64,000 bases of DNA from Paenibacillus sp. Soil522 (GTDB lineage: Bacteria; Bacillota; Bacilli; Paenibacillales; Paenibacillaceae), in NCBI RefSeq assembly GCF_001428245.1, contig NZ_LMRV01000001.1, positions 116,560 to 180,559 of the forward strand, read 5' to 3'. Below are positions 45,378 through 54,658 of this stretch, piece after piece. The notes beneath the pieces are model-generated. The model ran no database searches. It was not told the origin of the DNA and worked only from the letters and a program-made list of their open reading frames with translations. A program made the position numbers and the translations under genes. Position 1 is the stretch's first letter. Each line of letters starts with the position of its first letter.

Positions 45378-45644
45378 GTGCTTAATAAAATTGTACTGAC
45401 CATGGCGTCACTACGGCTTATGTCAGGCACCATCGAAATTTGCGCCGCGCTGCTGATGCTCCGGTTGAACCAAATCGACAGAGCGCTGGTCGTTAACTCA
45501 TCGCTTGCTTTAGTAGGTCCGCTCATTCTTGTTGCGACGACTACCGTTGGACTCGTCGGAATTTCCGACAAGCTGTCGCCTTCTAAATTTCTATGGGTAG
45601 GTGCCGGCGTCATCTGCCTGATGATCGGTATTATGAAAAAATAA
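45378..45644 (+). CDS. yqhV: YqhV family protein (DUF2619)
   Basis: An 88-residue protein with three hydrophobic segments. The ASLRLMSGTIEICAALLMLRL start followed by LVVNSSLALVGPLILVATTTVG fits DUF2619. GTG 45378 has GGGAGGT upstream. It lies just before spoIIIAA, as in B. subtilis. Function is unknown, though the linkage hints at sporulation. Confidence 0.8.
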   Translation: MLNKIVLTMASLRLMSGTIEICAALLMLRLNQIDRALVVNSSLALVGPLILVATTTVGLVGISDKLSPSKFLWVGAGVICLMIGIMKK

Positions 45645-45679
45645 TAGATTGTAAATCTAGCAAACGATGAACGGGGCAG

Positions 45680-45708
45680 ACATATTTTCGCATCGAAAGC
45701 ATACAAAT
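45680..45708 (+). promoter_or_regulatory. Sigma-E promoter of the spoIIIA operon
   Basis: ACATATT (45680-45686) and CATACAAA (45700-45707) separated by 13 bases match the sigma-E consensus (kmATATT / CATACANT) with one weak position. It lies about 40 bases before spoIIIAA and fits mother-cell expression. Confidence 0.75.
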
Positions 45709-45747
45709 AGGAACTACGAAGGACAAACATCCGGGAGTGATGATGGC

Positions 45748-46797
45748 ATGCTGGCACGCATCGTGCACTTACTGCCTTTGGAGCTAAAGACGCTGCTGGA
45801 GCGGCTTCCTGAACCTATGCAGGAGCAGCTAGAGGAAATACGGATTCGAGAAGGACGGCCGCTTGAATTAGGGTTTCGGGGGCAGTCTCGATTTATGATG
45901 ATTGACGGGTCGCTGCGCCAAGCTGCCGACGGAGCATACAAGCCATCGGCAGATACATGCCGCAAGCTGCTCGAACGCATTACCAACTATTCCTTGTACG
46001 CCATGGAGGAGGAGCTCCGCAGAGGCTTTATCACCGTCTCGGGCGGTCATCGTATTGGACTGGCTGGCAGGACTATACTCGACAGCGGTGTTGTACGGGG
46101 CATTCGCGATATTGGCGCTTTCAATATCCGGGTAGCCAGAGAAGTGATCGGCGCTAGCGCCCACCTGCTGCCTAAGCTGATCGACCGTACTAGAAAAACG
46201 CTGCATTCGACGCTTATATTAGCTCCTCCGCAGCAAGGTAAAACGACGCTCGTGCGGGACATAGCCAGATCCGTCAGCTATGGCTTGTGGCCGACCCTGG
46301 AAGCGAGCGGCTGGCAAGGAAGAAAGGTCGGCATCGTCGACGAGCGGTCGGAGATTGCAGCCTGCGTCCGCGGCATCCCGACATTCGACGTAGGCCCGCG
46401 AACCGATGTGATGGATGCCTGTCCTAAGGCGGAAGGCATGATGATGCTTTTGCGCTCCATGTCGCCCGAGGTGCTGATTGCCGACGAGATCGGCAGGCCG
46501 GAGGACGGCGAAGCCATTCGTGAGGCCAGTCATGCGGGCATCAGCGTCGTCGCAACTGCACATGCCTACGATTTGCAGGATGCAAGAGGCAGGCCCGTGC
46601 TGCTGAAGCTGCTTGAAGAAGGAGCATTTACGTACGTCGTTGAGCTAAAGCGCACCGACCAGGGCATCATGCACCGCGTGGTGCCTGCGGAAGCAATCGC
46701 CCTACGGGCTTCCAGCCGCGAGCATCCGTCAGCATCCCGCTCAGCCGCAGATACGATGCATGCATTCTCGGGGCGACATCGAGCTGATGACCCGTGA
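45748..46797 (+). CDS. spoIIIAA: Stage III sporulation protein AA
   Basis: A 349-residue ATPase of the SpoIIIA-SpoIIQ channel, resembling type II/IV secretion ATPases. Walker A is APPQQGKTTLVRD and the Walker B-like region is VLIADEIGR. The VSGGHRIGLAGR and VDERSEIAACVRGIPTFDVGPRTDV segments are typical. The ATG at 45748 has GGGAGTGATG upstream; longer in-frame ORF starts lie within the promoter. It starts the eight-gene mother-cell operon. Confidence 0.95.
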   Translation: MLARIVHLLPLELKTLLERLPEPMQEQLEEIRIREGRPLELGFRGQSRFMMIDGSLRQAADGAYKPSADTCRKLLERITNYSLYAMEEELRRGFITVSGGHRIGLAGRTILDSGVVRGIRDIGAFNIRVAREVIGASAHLLPKLIDRTRKTLHSTLILAPPQQGKTTLVRDIARSVSYGLWPTLEASGWQGRKVGIVDERSEIAACVRGIPTFDVGPRTDVMDACPKAEGMMMLLRSMSPEVLIADEIGRPEDGEAIREASHAGISVVATAHAYDLQDARGRPVLLKLLEEGAFTYVVELKRTDQGIMHRVVPAEAIALRASSREHPSASRSAADTMHAFSGRHRADDP

Positions 46798-47312
46798 TCA
46801 AGCTGCTAGGCGCGGTTCTAATCTTGTTTGCAGGCACGATGATCGGCTTCCAGCAAGCAGCAAAATTCGCCGAGCGACCAAGGCAGCTGCGGCAGCTCGC
46901 GCATGCGCTGCAGCGGCTGGAGACGGAAATCGGCTATGGCCACACACCTTTGCCGGAGGCGCTGGAGAGAACAGCAGCAGCTGCACCAGAGCCGCTCGCG
47001 TCCATTTTTCGCAAAGCGGCTAGCGGTATCTGGGAAACGGAAAGCTTTACTTTCCGTGATAGCTGGGAGCAGGCGATAAAATCACAGTGGGAAGCGACTT
47101 CGATGCGGAAAAACGAGCAGGCCGTGCTCATTCGGCTAGGCTCGACGCTAGGGATCAGCGATAAGGAAGATCAAATGAAGCATATACATCTAGCGTTATT
47201 GCAGCTGAAAGCCGAGGAGGACGCAGCGAGAGAGGATCAGGGGCGTTATGAGAAGATGTGGAAAAGTCTCGGTATTTTGATCGCTGTGCTGATCGTCATT
47301 TTGATGGTGTAG
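46794..47312 (+). CDS. spoIIIAB: Stage III sporulation protein AB
   Basis: A 172-residue protein with an N-terminal membrane segment (LLGAVLILFAGTMIGF), a GspF-like cytosolic helical region (RQLRQLAHALQRLETEIGYGHTPLPEAL) and a C-terminal hydrophobic segment (LGILIAVLIVILMV). GTG 46794 overlaps the spoIIIAA stop by 4 bases. It is part of the SpoIIIA-SpoIIQ feeding channel. Confidence 0.93.
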   Translation: MIKLLGAVLILFAGTMIGFQQAAKFAERPRQLRQLAHALQRLETEIGYGHTPLPEALERTAAAAPEPLASIFRKAASGIWETESFTFRDSWEQAIKSQWEATSMRKNEQAVLIRLGSTLGISDKEDQMKHIHLALLQLKAEEDAAREDQGRYEKMWKSLGILIAVLIVILMV

Positions 47313-47327
47313 TGGGGTGCGGCATAG

Positions 47328-47531
47328 ATGAACATGGATGTGAGCGCCATTTTCCAGATTGCCGGAATCGGAATTGTTATCGCGATGATACATTCGGTAC
47401 TTAAGCAAATGGGGAAGGAAGATATGGCGCATTGGGTAACGGTCATTGGTTTCGTCGTCGTACTGTTTATGGTTGTTCGGCTCCTGAATGAACTGTTCCA
47501 AGAAATAAAAACGATTTTTTTGTTCCAGTAA
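47328..47531 (+). CDS. spoIIIAC: Stage III sporulation protein AC
   Basis: A 67-residue protein with two hydrophobic helices (about 5-22 and 38-58) around HSVLKQMGKEDMAHW, the family signature. Part of the SpoIIIA complex. It is 15 bases after spoIIIAB with GGGGTG upstream. Confidence 0.93.
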   Translation: MNMDVSAIFQIAGIGIVIAMIHSVLKQMGKEDMAHWVTVIGFVVVLFMVVRLLNELFQEIKTIFLFQ

Positions 47532-47574
47532 AAAAACGTCTTAAGTCGGACGTGCATGCGAGCAGGTGAGCGGA

Positions 47575-47970
47575 ATGGAAATGATTCAAATCGTCGGCCT
47601 TGGACTTATGGCTACAGTACTCATACTGGTTGTTCGGGAGCAAAAGCCGATGTTCGCTTTTCTGCTCGCCGCGTTTACAGGCTTGTTTATCTTTCTGTAT
47701 GTGATCGGAAAAATCGAAATCGTCATATCCGTGCTGGAGGATCTGGCAAATCGATCGGGTATCCCGTCCATTTACCTGAAGACGATCTTGAAAATAATCG
47801 GCATTGCGTACATTGCGGAATTTGGGGCGCAGATCGTTAGAGACGCAGGCCAAGAGGGCATTGCATCGAAAATCGAATTTGCCGGCAAAGTTTTTATTCT
47901 CGTCATGGCTGTTCCGATTATAAGCGTGATCGTCGAGACCGTTATCGGGCTGCTGCCGGATGGGAGCTGA
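47575..47970 (+). CDS. spoIIIAD: Stage III sporulation protein AD
   Basis: A 131-residue protein with about four hydrophobic segments. MIQIVGLGLMATVLILVVREQKP at the start and YLKTILKIIGIAYIAEFGAQIVRDAGQEGIASKIEFAGKV in the middle fit SpoIIIAD. I chose ATG 47575; an upstream GTG (47566) and a downstream ATG (47581) are possible. It is five bases before spoIIIAE. Confidence 0.93.
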   Translation: MEMIQIVGLGLMATVLILVVREQKPMFAFLLAAFTGLFIFLYVIGKIEIVISVLEDLANRSGIPSIYLKTILKIIGIAYIAEFGAQIVRDAGQEGIASKIEFAGKVFILVMAVPIISVIVETVIGLLPDGS

Positions 47971-47975
47971 AGCCT

Positions 47976-49223
47976 ATGATTAAGCTCATTCCTGCAAGAG
48001 ACCGGGCCAAGCTGATACTCTTCATTTTTACTGCGACGTTTCTGTTCTCCTTTGTTCCAAATGTCGGTTATGCGGGAGCCGGGGAAAGCGGTGCACCGGC
48101 TGGGGAAAGCCGCGCTGGGGCGGATCAGCTTTCCAAGGAGCTGGCAGCGGAGCAATTAGGCACTCTAGAAACGGAATCTGTCGAGTCTTATTGGAATAAG
48201 CTTCGGAGTGAATACGGCGGATTTTTTCCGGATCAGCATATTCCAAGTTTCGCCCAGATGATTCTTCCAGGCGGCGATGGCCTTAAGATTACGGATGTAT
48301 TGCAAGGGCTGCTCCGGTATTTGTGGCATGAGGTGCTCTACAATGGCAAGCTCCTCGTAACCGTTGTGATGCTGACGGTGTTCAGCATGGTGCTGGAGAC
48401 GCTGCAAAACGCTTTTGAACGAAATGCAGTCAGCAAGGTTGCCTATTCCATTACGTATATGGTGCTTATTATTATCGCGGTAAACAGCTTTCATGTTGCA
48501 ATGGGCTATGCGAAAGGCGCGATAGAAAGCATGATTCAATTCATGCTGGCGATGGTGCCGCTGCTGCTTACGCTGCTTGCATCGATGGGCAACGTCGTAA
48601 CGGTATCCGTCCTGCATCCGCTGATCATTTTTATGATTCATGCAGTCGGTACGCTCATCTACACGCTCGTATTTCCGCTTCTGTTTTTTTCGGCGGTTCT
48701 CCATATTGCAAGCGCATTGACAGAGAAATTCAAAGTCACGCAGCTGGCAAACCTATTGCGGAATATAAGCGTAGGCATGATGGGCGTTCTGCTGACCGTA
48801 TTTCTTGGCGTCATTTCCGTACAGGGAGCAGCTGGAGCGGTTACGGATGGCGTTACGCTGCGGACAGCCAAATTCGTTACGGGGAGTTTCGTGCCTGTCG
48901 TGGGAAGGATGTTCTCCGATGCGGCGGATACGGTCATCTCGGCATCTATGCTTGCCAAAAACGCGATTGGATTGGCCGGTGTTATTATCCTGCTGTTCAT
49001 CAGCGCGTTCCCTGCGATCAAAATATTGACGCTCGCGCTCATCTATAACATTTCTGCAGCTGTTATGCAGCCGCTGGGAGATTCGCCGATCGTAAGCTGC
49101 CTGGCGACGATCGGGAAGACGATGATCTATGTATTTGCAGCACTGGCAGCTGTCAGTCTCATGTTTTTCCTTGCGGTTACAATCATTTTGACTGCAGGGA
49201 ATGCGGCGTTGATGGTTAGGTAA
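47976..49223 (+). CDS. spoIIIAE: Stage III sporulation protein AE
   Basis: A 415-residue polytopic membrane protein with a possible signal at the start (LILFIFTATFLFSFVPNVGYAGA). It carries a short Gly/Glu-rich segment, then about eight hydrophobic helices. ATLLASMGNVVTVSVLHPL-like and VQGAAGAVTDGVTLRTAKFVTGSFVPVVGRMFSDAADTV are strongly conserved segments. Predicted channel component; GGGAG precedes the ATG. Confidence 0.93.
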   Translation: MIKLIPARDRAKLILFIFTATFLFSFVPNVGYAGAGESGAPAGESRAGADQLSKELAAEQLGTLETESVESYWNKLRSEYGGFFPDQHIPSFAQMILPGGDGLKITDVLQGLLRYLWHEVLYNGKLLVTVVMLTVFSMVLETLQNAFERNAVSKVAYSITYMVLIIIAVNSFHVAMGYAKGAIESMIQFMLAMVPLLLTLLASMGNVVTVSVLHPLIIFMIHAVGTLIYTLVFPLLFFSAVLHIASALTEKFKVTQLANLLRNISVGMMGVLLTVFLGVISVQGAAGAVTDGVTLRTAKFVTGSFVPVVGRMFSDAADTVISASMLAKNAIGLAGVIILLFISAFPAIKILTLALIYNISAAVMQPLGDSPIVSCLATIGKTMIYVFAALAAVSLMFFLAVTIILTAGNAALMVR

Positions 49224-49240
49224 GGAAGGAGACGAGTGCT

Positions 49241-49987
49241 GTGATGGCTTGGTTAAGCGACTGGCTGAGAGACATCATCGCAGTCATTCTGCTGGCGGTG
49301 TTCGTCGAGCTTCTGCTCCCCAACAAAGCGATGCAGCGTTATGCGAGGCTCGTAGTCGGATTATTTATTTTGCTGACGATTCTCTCCCCGATATTAAAGC
49401 TCATGCAAAGCGACATTGGTGCGAAGCTGGATGAAGGAATGGAGAAATGGAGTGAATCGGCCATGACGGGGGAAGGGCAGATGGCCGGATTGAACCAGAT
49501 TACGCGCGATGCTGAAGCAATGAGTGAGAAGCGCAATCTCGATGCCGCTAAACTTACGGAACGAACACTGGAGGAATCCATTCGAAATGAATTGATCGAG
49601 AAAGCAGCAGCACCGGTGGCAGAGGTGGATGCGATGCTGAAGTGGGTAACGATTTCCGGTAAGCAAACACCCTATATAAGCCAAGTAACCGTTACTCTCA
49701 AAGCGGACGATCAGAAAAAAGGTTTATCCAAGGAAGATTCTGCAGTCGAAGCCGTGCAGCCGGTAGTCGTAGATGTTGAGATCGAGCCACGGGACGATAC
49801 CTTGCCGCTCCCGAGCAGCAAGGATTCATCCGGCGGAAAAGAAGGCTCTGATGAACCGGAGGGCAAATGGTCGAGAGCGGACCCGGCTGCAGCTGCTGCA
49901 ATTAGCAGCTTGATTACAAAGGGCTGGGGCGTTGATGCGGAACAAATTGTCGTAAGGAAGCCTGCGGAACAACACACGAACGAATGA
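49241..49987 (+). CDS. spoIIIAF: Stage III sporulation protein AF
   Basis: A 248-residue protein. Two membrane segments (about 8-28 and 37-55) with ELLLPNKAMQRYARLVVGLFILLTILSPIL between are typical. The C-terminal soluble domain sits outside the mother-cell membrane, and a low-complexity Ser/Asp/Pro segment lies near 180-210. AAGGAGA is 9 bases before GTG 49241; ATG 49244 is the alternative. Confidence 0.9.
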   Translation: MMAWLSDWLRDIIAVILLAVFVELLLPNKAMQRYARLVVGLFILLTILSPILKLMQSDIGAKLDEGMEKWSESAMTGEGQMAGLNQITRDAEAMSEKRNLDAAKLTERTLEESIRNELIEKAAAPVAEVDAMLKWVTISGKQTPYISQVTVTLKADDQKKGLSKEDSAVEAVQPVVVDVEIEPRDDTLPLPSSKDSSGGKEGSDEPEGKWSRADPAAAAAISSLITKGWGVDAEQIVVRKPAEQHTNE

Positions 49988-50018
49988 AAGGTTAACGATG
50001 GAGAGGAGGTATGGCGCG

Positions 50019-50651
50019 GTGGCCAAATGGCTGGAAGGCATAGAATCAGCGGTTAGCGGCGGTCCCGGCGGTCCGAAGCGTGTACGGACGCTTCGAATAT
50101 TGCTAATCGTTGGAGGGATTGGCGCAGCGCTAATGATTATGAATTCTTTTTTGACGTATAAGCAAGTAGAACCCTCGGCACAGGATCCGAATCCTCCGCC
50201 CCAGACAGAGCCAGCATTGGGCCATTCGGTGTCGTCATCAGGCTCTATGTTCGCTGCGATCGAGCATCCGTTGGAGACAAGGCTGAAAGAGATTTTGGAG
50301 AAAATCGTAGGCGTTGGAACAGTGGATGTGCTCGTAACGGTTGATTCGACGGAAGAAATAGTCGTTGGGCGACATGAAAAAGATTCAAAGCAGGTCACGG
50401 ATGAGAATGATCCGAACGGCGGTAAACGGTATATAACCTCAAATACGGAAGACGGACAGGTCGTATTGTACGAGGTTTCGGGAGACCAGAAGCCGATCAT
50501 CACCAAAACGATTAACCCGCGCATTCGAGGTATACTTATCGTTGCCAAAGGCGCTGAAAACGCCACAGTCAGACGTCTTATCGTCAATGCGGTCGAGAGG
50601 GGCATTAACGTACCGGTTAACCGAATTTCTGTTGTGCCGAGCAAACAATAA
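50019..50651 (+). CDS. spoIIIAG: Stage III sporulation protein AG
   Basis: A 210-residue ring-forming protein of the SpoIIIA-SpoIIQ complex. One membrane span (about 25-43) precedes a disordered linker, then a ring-building domain of the EscJ-type fold: RLKEILEKIVGVGTVDVLVTVDSTEE and IRGILIVAKGAENATVRRLIVNAVE. GTG 50019 is chosen because AGGAGG is 8 bases upstream; the ATG at 49998 starts on top of that site. Confidence 0.92.
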   Translation: MAKWLEGIESAVSGGPGGPKRVRTLRILLIVGGIGAALMIMNSFLTYKQVEPSAQDPNPPPQTEPALGHSVSSSGSMFAAIEHPLETRLKEILEKIVGVGTVDVLVTVDSTEEIVVGRHEKDSKQVTDENDPNGGKRYITSNTEDGQVVLYEVSGDQKPIITKTINPRIRGILIVAKGAENATVRRLIVNAVERGINVPVNRISVVPSKQ

Positions 50652-50682
50652 ACTAAATTGAATGGTTGGGGAGGATGTTCTC

Positions 50683-51300
50683 ATGAACACGAAAAGACAA
50701 ACGGTATGGCTCGTATCAATGCTTAGCTTAATGGTGGTATTGTCGGCGTATTACTTATTTACGCAAGACGTGGAATCGCCGGAAGTGTTGACTGACGGCT
50801 CCCAAACGGAGCAGGCTGCGCAAAATGCGACGGAGGCTGCTGCGAATGGCGATGGTCTGGTTGTGAATGAAGTGGAGAAGCCAGCCGGTGATGTCGTTCT
50901 AAGCGATGCAGATAAAGAGGCATTGAATCTAATCGAGGAGCAGGGATTAGCGGCAGGCAGCGTATTCAGCGAACTGCTCGCGAAGCGGGAGCTGAAAAAC
51001 ACAGAGGAAGAAAATCGTATAATGGCAGCCATTGCGGAGACGCAAACCAAGCAGGAGGAGTCCGTTGCCGCCATCGCCGAGCTTGATATGCTGGAAGAGA
51101 AAAACGCTAAATTAACAGGTATGGAGTCGGAGCTGCAGAAGCTGTATGAAAATGTAGTTATCGATGAGCAAAGCGATAAATTCAATGTCGTAGTCTCCAG
51201 CGACAAGCTGGAGAAAAAGCAGGCTGCCGACATCATCAAATTGGTGATGAGCACCATGCAAGTCGGTGCGGACCAAGTATCTGTCCGATATATTCCTTAA
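50683..51300 (+). CDS. spoIIIAH: Stage III sporulation protein AH
   Basis: A 205-residue protein. One membrane span (about 6-24) and a long acidic linker lead to a C-terminal ring-building domain (NVVVSSDKLEKKQAADIIKLVMSTMQVGADQVSVRYIP). It pairs with forespore SpoIIQ across the intermembrane space. GGGAGG precedes the ATG. It is the last gene of the operon. Confidence 0.94.
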   Translation: MNTKRQTVWLVSMLSLMVVLSAYYLFTQDVESPEVLTDGSQTEQAAQNATEAAANGDGLVVNEVEKPAGDVVLSDADKEALNLIEEQGLAAGSVFSELLAKRELKNTEEENRIMAAIAETQTKQEESVAAIAELDMLEEKNAKLTGMESELQKLYENVVIDEQSDKFNVVVSSDKLEKKQAADIIKLVMSTMQVGADQVSVRYIP

Positions 51301-51322
51301 GCGCCTGTAAGCTCTAAAAAGT

Positions 51323-51377
51323 AAAAGAGGCCTTGTCGTCCCCGGCATGTCAGCGGGTGGCGGCAAGGCCTTCTTTT
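51323..51377 (+). terminator. Terminator of the spoIIIA operon
   Basis: AAAAGAGGCCTTG (51323-51335) pairs with CAAGGCCTTCTTTT (51364-51377) with a one-base bulge and an inner hairpin. Confidence 0.78.
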
Positions 51378-51429
51378 GTGTTATCATCGATTGCCGAACA
51401 AAAAATGATTCGTGTTCAGGCTTGTTTAT

Positions 51430-51437
51430 GATATAAT
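51430..51437 (+). promoter_or_regulatory. Candidate extended -10 promoter of accB
   Basis: A TATAAT at 51432-51437, with TGA just before it (extended -10), lies about 105 bases before accB. The -35 is weak. Confidence 0.5.
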
Positions 51438-51542
51438 GTTAAACGTTATGTGTAAGAATTGGTTATATTGGCATGGAAACCATGATGGTTACCTGCTATG
51501 GAAGCAATGTTGCTATCGCAAATTTAAGGAGTGAAAATATTC

Positions 51543-52034
51543 ATGTTCAAATTGAGCGAGATCAAAGAGTTGATCAAATTGGTTGATCAAACTTCCGTTC
51601 ATGAGCTGGAAATCGAAAACGAAGGGACTCGCCTGCTCATCCGCAAGCCTGGCAAAACAGAAGTGGTGAATGTGCAAGCAGCCCCAATTACGCATACATA
51701 CGCGCCTGCACCTTTACAAATTCAGTCAGCCGCACCGGCGGCGCAGCCTCAAGCTGTGCAAGAAGCGGCTCCAGTACGTCCATCGACAGATCATTTGCAT
51801 CAAATCGTATCTCCAATGGTAGGCACGTTCTACAGCTCGCCGACTCCGGAAGCATCCGCCTTCGTCAAAATCGGCGATCGCGTCAGTGAGAAGAGCGTCG
51901 TTTGTATTCTGGAAGCGATGAAGCTGATGAATGAGCTGGAAGCAGAGGTACGCGGTGAAATCGTGGAAATTTTGGTTTCTAACGGCCAGCTTGTCGAGTA
52001 CGGTCAGCCATTGTTTCTTGTTAAGCCGGAATAA
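51543..52034 (+). CDS. accB: Biotin carboxyl carrier protein of acetyl-CoA carboxylase
   Basis: A 163-residue carrier whose biotin is carboxylated by AccC. The N-terminal helical domain is followed by an Ala/Pro/Gln-rich linker, then the biotinyl domain with VCILEAMKLMNELEAEV; K127 is the biotin site. ATG 51543 has AAGGAGTG 9 bases upstream, which rules out the GTG at 51531. Co-transcribed with accC. Confidence 0.96.
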   Translation: MFKLSEIKELIKLVDQTSVHELEIENEGTRLLIRKPGKTEVVNVQAAPITHTYAPAPLQIQSAAPAAQPQAVQEAAPVRPSTDHLHQIVSPMVGTFYSSPTPEASAFVKIGDRVSEKSVVCILEAMKLMNELEAEVRGEIVEILVSNGQLVEYGQPLFLVKPE

Positions 52035-52087
52035 TCAAGTGAGTTAACGTCCGTTCAGGGAAACTGTCGTTTGAAAGGGGTTCCTAC

Positions 52088-53443
52088 GTGAAATTTCACA
52101 AAATATTAATTGCAAACCGCGGTGAAATTGCGGTTCGAATTATTCGCGCTTGCCGCGAGCTTGGTATTAGCACAGTCGCTGTTTATTCTGAAGCAGATCG
52201 TGATTCGCTGCATGTACGGTTAGCCGATGAAGCTTACTGCATTGGACCGACCGCGTCAAAGGACAGCTATTTAAACTTAACGAACATTATGAGCGTTGCT
52301 ACAATAACGGAATGTGATGCTATTCATCCCGGTTATGGCTTTCTAGCTGAAAACGCTGACTTTGCGGAAATTTGCGAGTCATGCAATATCACATTCATCG
52401 GTCCATCCCCGGATGCGATAAATAAGATGGGTGATAAAGCGGTTGCCAAACTGACGATGAAAACGGCCGATGTGCCGATCATCCCGGGCTCTGACGGTCT
52501 CGTAGAGAACATGGATGAAGCCATTAGCGTAGCCCGTGAAATCGGCTATCCGGTCATTATTAAAGCTACGGCTGGCGGCGGAGGCAAAGGCATTCGGATC
52601 GCGGAAGATGAGACGACGCTCGTACAGCAAATTACGACTGCTCAGCAGGAAGCTCAGAAGGCATTCGGCAATGCAGGCGTTTATCTCGAAAAATATTTGA
52701 CGGGCATGAAGCACGTTGAAATTCAAATTATGGCCGACAAGCACGGCAATGCCGTTCATTTGTTTGAACGCGATTGCTCGGTGCAGCGCAGACGCCAAAA
52801 GCTGGTTGAAGAAGCGCCTTGTTCCGTATTGTCTCCCGAGCTTCGCGAGCGAATGGGACAAGCGGCCGTTCGCGCGGCGTTAGCGGTTAACTATTCAGGC
52901 GCCGGTACGCTGGAGTTTTTGCTCGGACCAGATGGAAACTTTTATTTCATGGAAATGAATACGCGTATTCAAGTTGAACATCCCGTAACCGAGATGATTA
53001 CGAACGTGGATTTGATTAAAGAAATGATATCGGTAGCAGAGGGAAATCCTCTTTCCTTCACACAAAGCGACCTGAAAATTAACGGCTGGTCCATTGAGTG
53101 CCGAATAAACGCTGAGGATTCAGAGCGGAATTTCATGCCATCCCCGGGAACGATTCCGTTCTACTTGGCGCCTGGCGGCGCAGGGGTGCGTGTGGACAGC
53201 GCCGTATATCCCGGCTATACCATTTCACCGCACTACGATTCGATGATCGCGAAGCTGATCGTTTGGGGCGCGACTCGCGAAGAAGCGATCGCAAGAATGA
53301 AACGGGCATTGTCTGAATTTGCAATCGAAGGTATTCGGACGACGATACCGTTCCATCTGAAGCTTCTAAATCACTCCAAATTCGTAAGCGGAAACTTTGA
53401 TATAAAGTTCCTCGAAGAGCATGATATTAACGCTCCGGAATGA
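52088..53443 (+). CDS. accC: Biotin carboxylase subunit of acetyl-CoA carboxylase
   Basis: A 451-residue ATP-grasp enzyme carboxylating the biotin of AccB. Typical segments are [39 protein letters not shown] (ATP loop), [43 protein letters not shown] and [12 protein letters not shown]. The start is GTG at 52088 with AAAGGGG upstream. It lies 53 bases after accB. Confidence 0.97.
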   Translation: MKFHKILIANRGEIAVRIIRACRELGISTVAVYSEADRDSLHVRLADEAYCIGPTASKDSYLNLTNIMSVATITECDAIHPGYGFLAENADFAEICESCNITFIGPSPDAINKMGDKAVAKLTMKTADVPIIPGSDGLVENMDEAISVAREIGYPVIIKATAGGGGKGIRIAEDETTLVQQITTAQQEAQKAFGNAGVYLEKYLTGMKHVEIQIMADKHGNAVHLFERDCSVQRRRQKLVEEAPCSVLSPELRERMGQAAVRAALAVNYSGAGTLEFLLGPDGNFYFMEMNTRIQVEHPVTEMITNVDLIKEMISVAEGNPLSFTQSDLKINGWSIECRINAEDSERNFMPSPGTIPFYLAPGGAGVRVDSAVYPGYTISPHYDSMIAKLIVWGATREEAIARMKRALSEFAIEGIRTTIPFHLKLLNHSKFVSGNFDIKFLEEHDINAPE

Positions 53444-53476
53444 ACTTACGACTAAGATGTGAACAACTAGTATAGT

Positions 53477-53505
53477 TTGTCATATTTCTTGCCGAATGTT
53501 ATAGT
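53477..53505 (+). promoter_or_regulatory. Sigma-A promoter of the asp23 cluster
   Basis: TTGTCA (53477-53482), a 17-base spacer and TATAGT (53500-53505) lie 74 bases before the asp23 gene. Confidence 0.65.
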
Positions 53506-53578
53506 ATATTAACAAGATGCGGTTTATTGCTTGGCTTGAGGCCAAGTACGCGCAACTTTAAGGAGGTGTACAGCCATC

Positions 53579-53986
53579 ATGAGTACGATCGCTGCGGAGT
53601 ATGAGAGAACGGACATTGGAACGATTCAAATTGCACCTGAAGTCATCGAAGTTATCGCTGGATTAGCTACGGTTGAAGTGGATGGAGTGGCTGGAATGAG
53701 CGGCGGATTTGCTGGAGGCATCGTTGAGCTTCTTGGCCGCAAAAATTTATCCAAGGGTGTTAAAGTTGAAGTGGGTCAACGTGAAGCTGCGGTAGATGTG
53801 AACATCATCGTTGAGTATGGCATCCGTATTCCCGAGATTGCTTCGGAAATACAGCTCAATGTGAAACGTTCTATCGAGATGATGACGGGACTCCACGTTG
53901 TTGAAGTGAACGTACATATTCACGATGTACATTTCAAGGCGCCTGATAAACCGGAAGAAGAAGAGATTCAACACAGAGTCAAATAG
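53579..53986 (+). CDS. Asp23/Gls24 family envelope stress protein (YqhY-like)
   Basis: A 135-residue Asp23/Gls24 protein. The family pattern is IQIAPEVIEVIAGLATVEVDGVAGMSGG, then a VKVEVGQREAAVDVNIIVEYGIRIPEIA core and GLHVVEVNVHIHDVHF. B. subtilis YqhY sits in the same accC-nusB position and is linked to acetyl-CoA carboxylase control. AGGAGGTG precedes the ATG. Confidence 0.9.
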   Translation: MSTIAAEYERTDIGTIQIAPEVIEVIAGLATVEVDGVAGMSGGFAGGIVELLGRKNLSKGVKVEVGQREAAVDVNIIVEYGIRIPEIASEIQLNVKRSIEMMTGLHVVEVNVHIHDVHFKAPDKPEEEEIQHRVK

Positions 53987-54013
53987 ATAATGCTATCTAA
54001 TTAAATTCCGTAC

Positions 54014-54057
54014 AACCCCCTCGTGAATGGGCATGCCGCTCGGCGCAAGGGGGTTTT
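54014..54057 (+). terminator. Probable partial terminator between asp23 and amaP genes
   Basis: AACCCCCT (54014-54021) pairs with AGGGGGTT (54048-54055), a perfect 8-bp stem with a long loop holding a small inner GCCG/CGGC helix, followed by four Ts. It could reduce amaP expression relative to asp23. Confidence 0.6.
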
Positions 54058-54086
54058 CATTCGGCTTGGCAGAAGGAGGCGCTACG

Positions 54087-54644
54087 TTGGTTAAGGTCGT
54101 GGACAAGCTGCTTTTGTTTTTGTATAGCATTGCAATCGGATGTGTATCCGTATTTTTGCTATCCATTGGGTTTGGCTGGATATCGCAAGATCTATTAAAT
54201 GATCTGGCTGACGATTTATATCGTGTTAATTCCATCCAAATTACGTTAGCTGTAACGGGTGTCATCCTTTTTATACTTAGTTTAAGATTTTTTATCGTAT
54301 CACTTCAGCGCGGGTCGGCTTCCGCTCCGTCTATTGATCAAAGAACAGACTTCGGCGACATTCGCATTTCTCTTGAGACGATCGAAAACTTGGCATTGAA
54401 GGCCGCTTCCCGTCAGCGTGGCGTTAAGGATTTGCGCGCTCGCATTCGCGCGACGGATGCTGGACTTGATATCGTGATTCGTGCGGTTGTTGACGGCGAA
54501 AGCTCCATACCGGTGCTGACAGAGGAAATTCAACGCGCCGTGAAGGAGCATGTAGAGGATATAGCCGGTATACCTGTAACGAACGTTGCGGTATATGTTG
54601 CGAACATCATTCAAACAGGCACGTTCAAGAGTCGCGTGGAATAG
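54087..54644 (+). CDS. amaP: Alkaline shock response membrane anchor protein AmaP
   Basis: A 185-residue protein. Two N-terminal membrane helices (about 5-30 and 53-73) precede a C-terminal Asp23/Gls24-like domain (IRISLETIENLALKAASRQRGVKDLRARI, DLDIVIRAVV-type). AmaP anchors Asp23 to the membrane in Staphylococcus aureus. The TTG start at 54087 has AAGGAGG 7 bases upstream; the ATG at 54027 would run through the hairpin. Confidence 0.88.
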   Translation: MVKVVDKLLLFLYSIAIGCVSVFLLSIGFGWISQDLLNDLADDLYRVNSIQITLAVTGVILFILSLRFFIVSLQRGSASAPSIDQRTDFGDIRISLETIENLALKAASRQRGVKDLRARIRATDAGLDIVIRAVVDGESSIPVLTEEIQRAVKEHVEDIAGIPVTNVAVYVANIIQTGTFKSRVE

Positions 54645-54658
54645 AGGTGAGTTTGCTG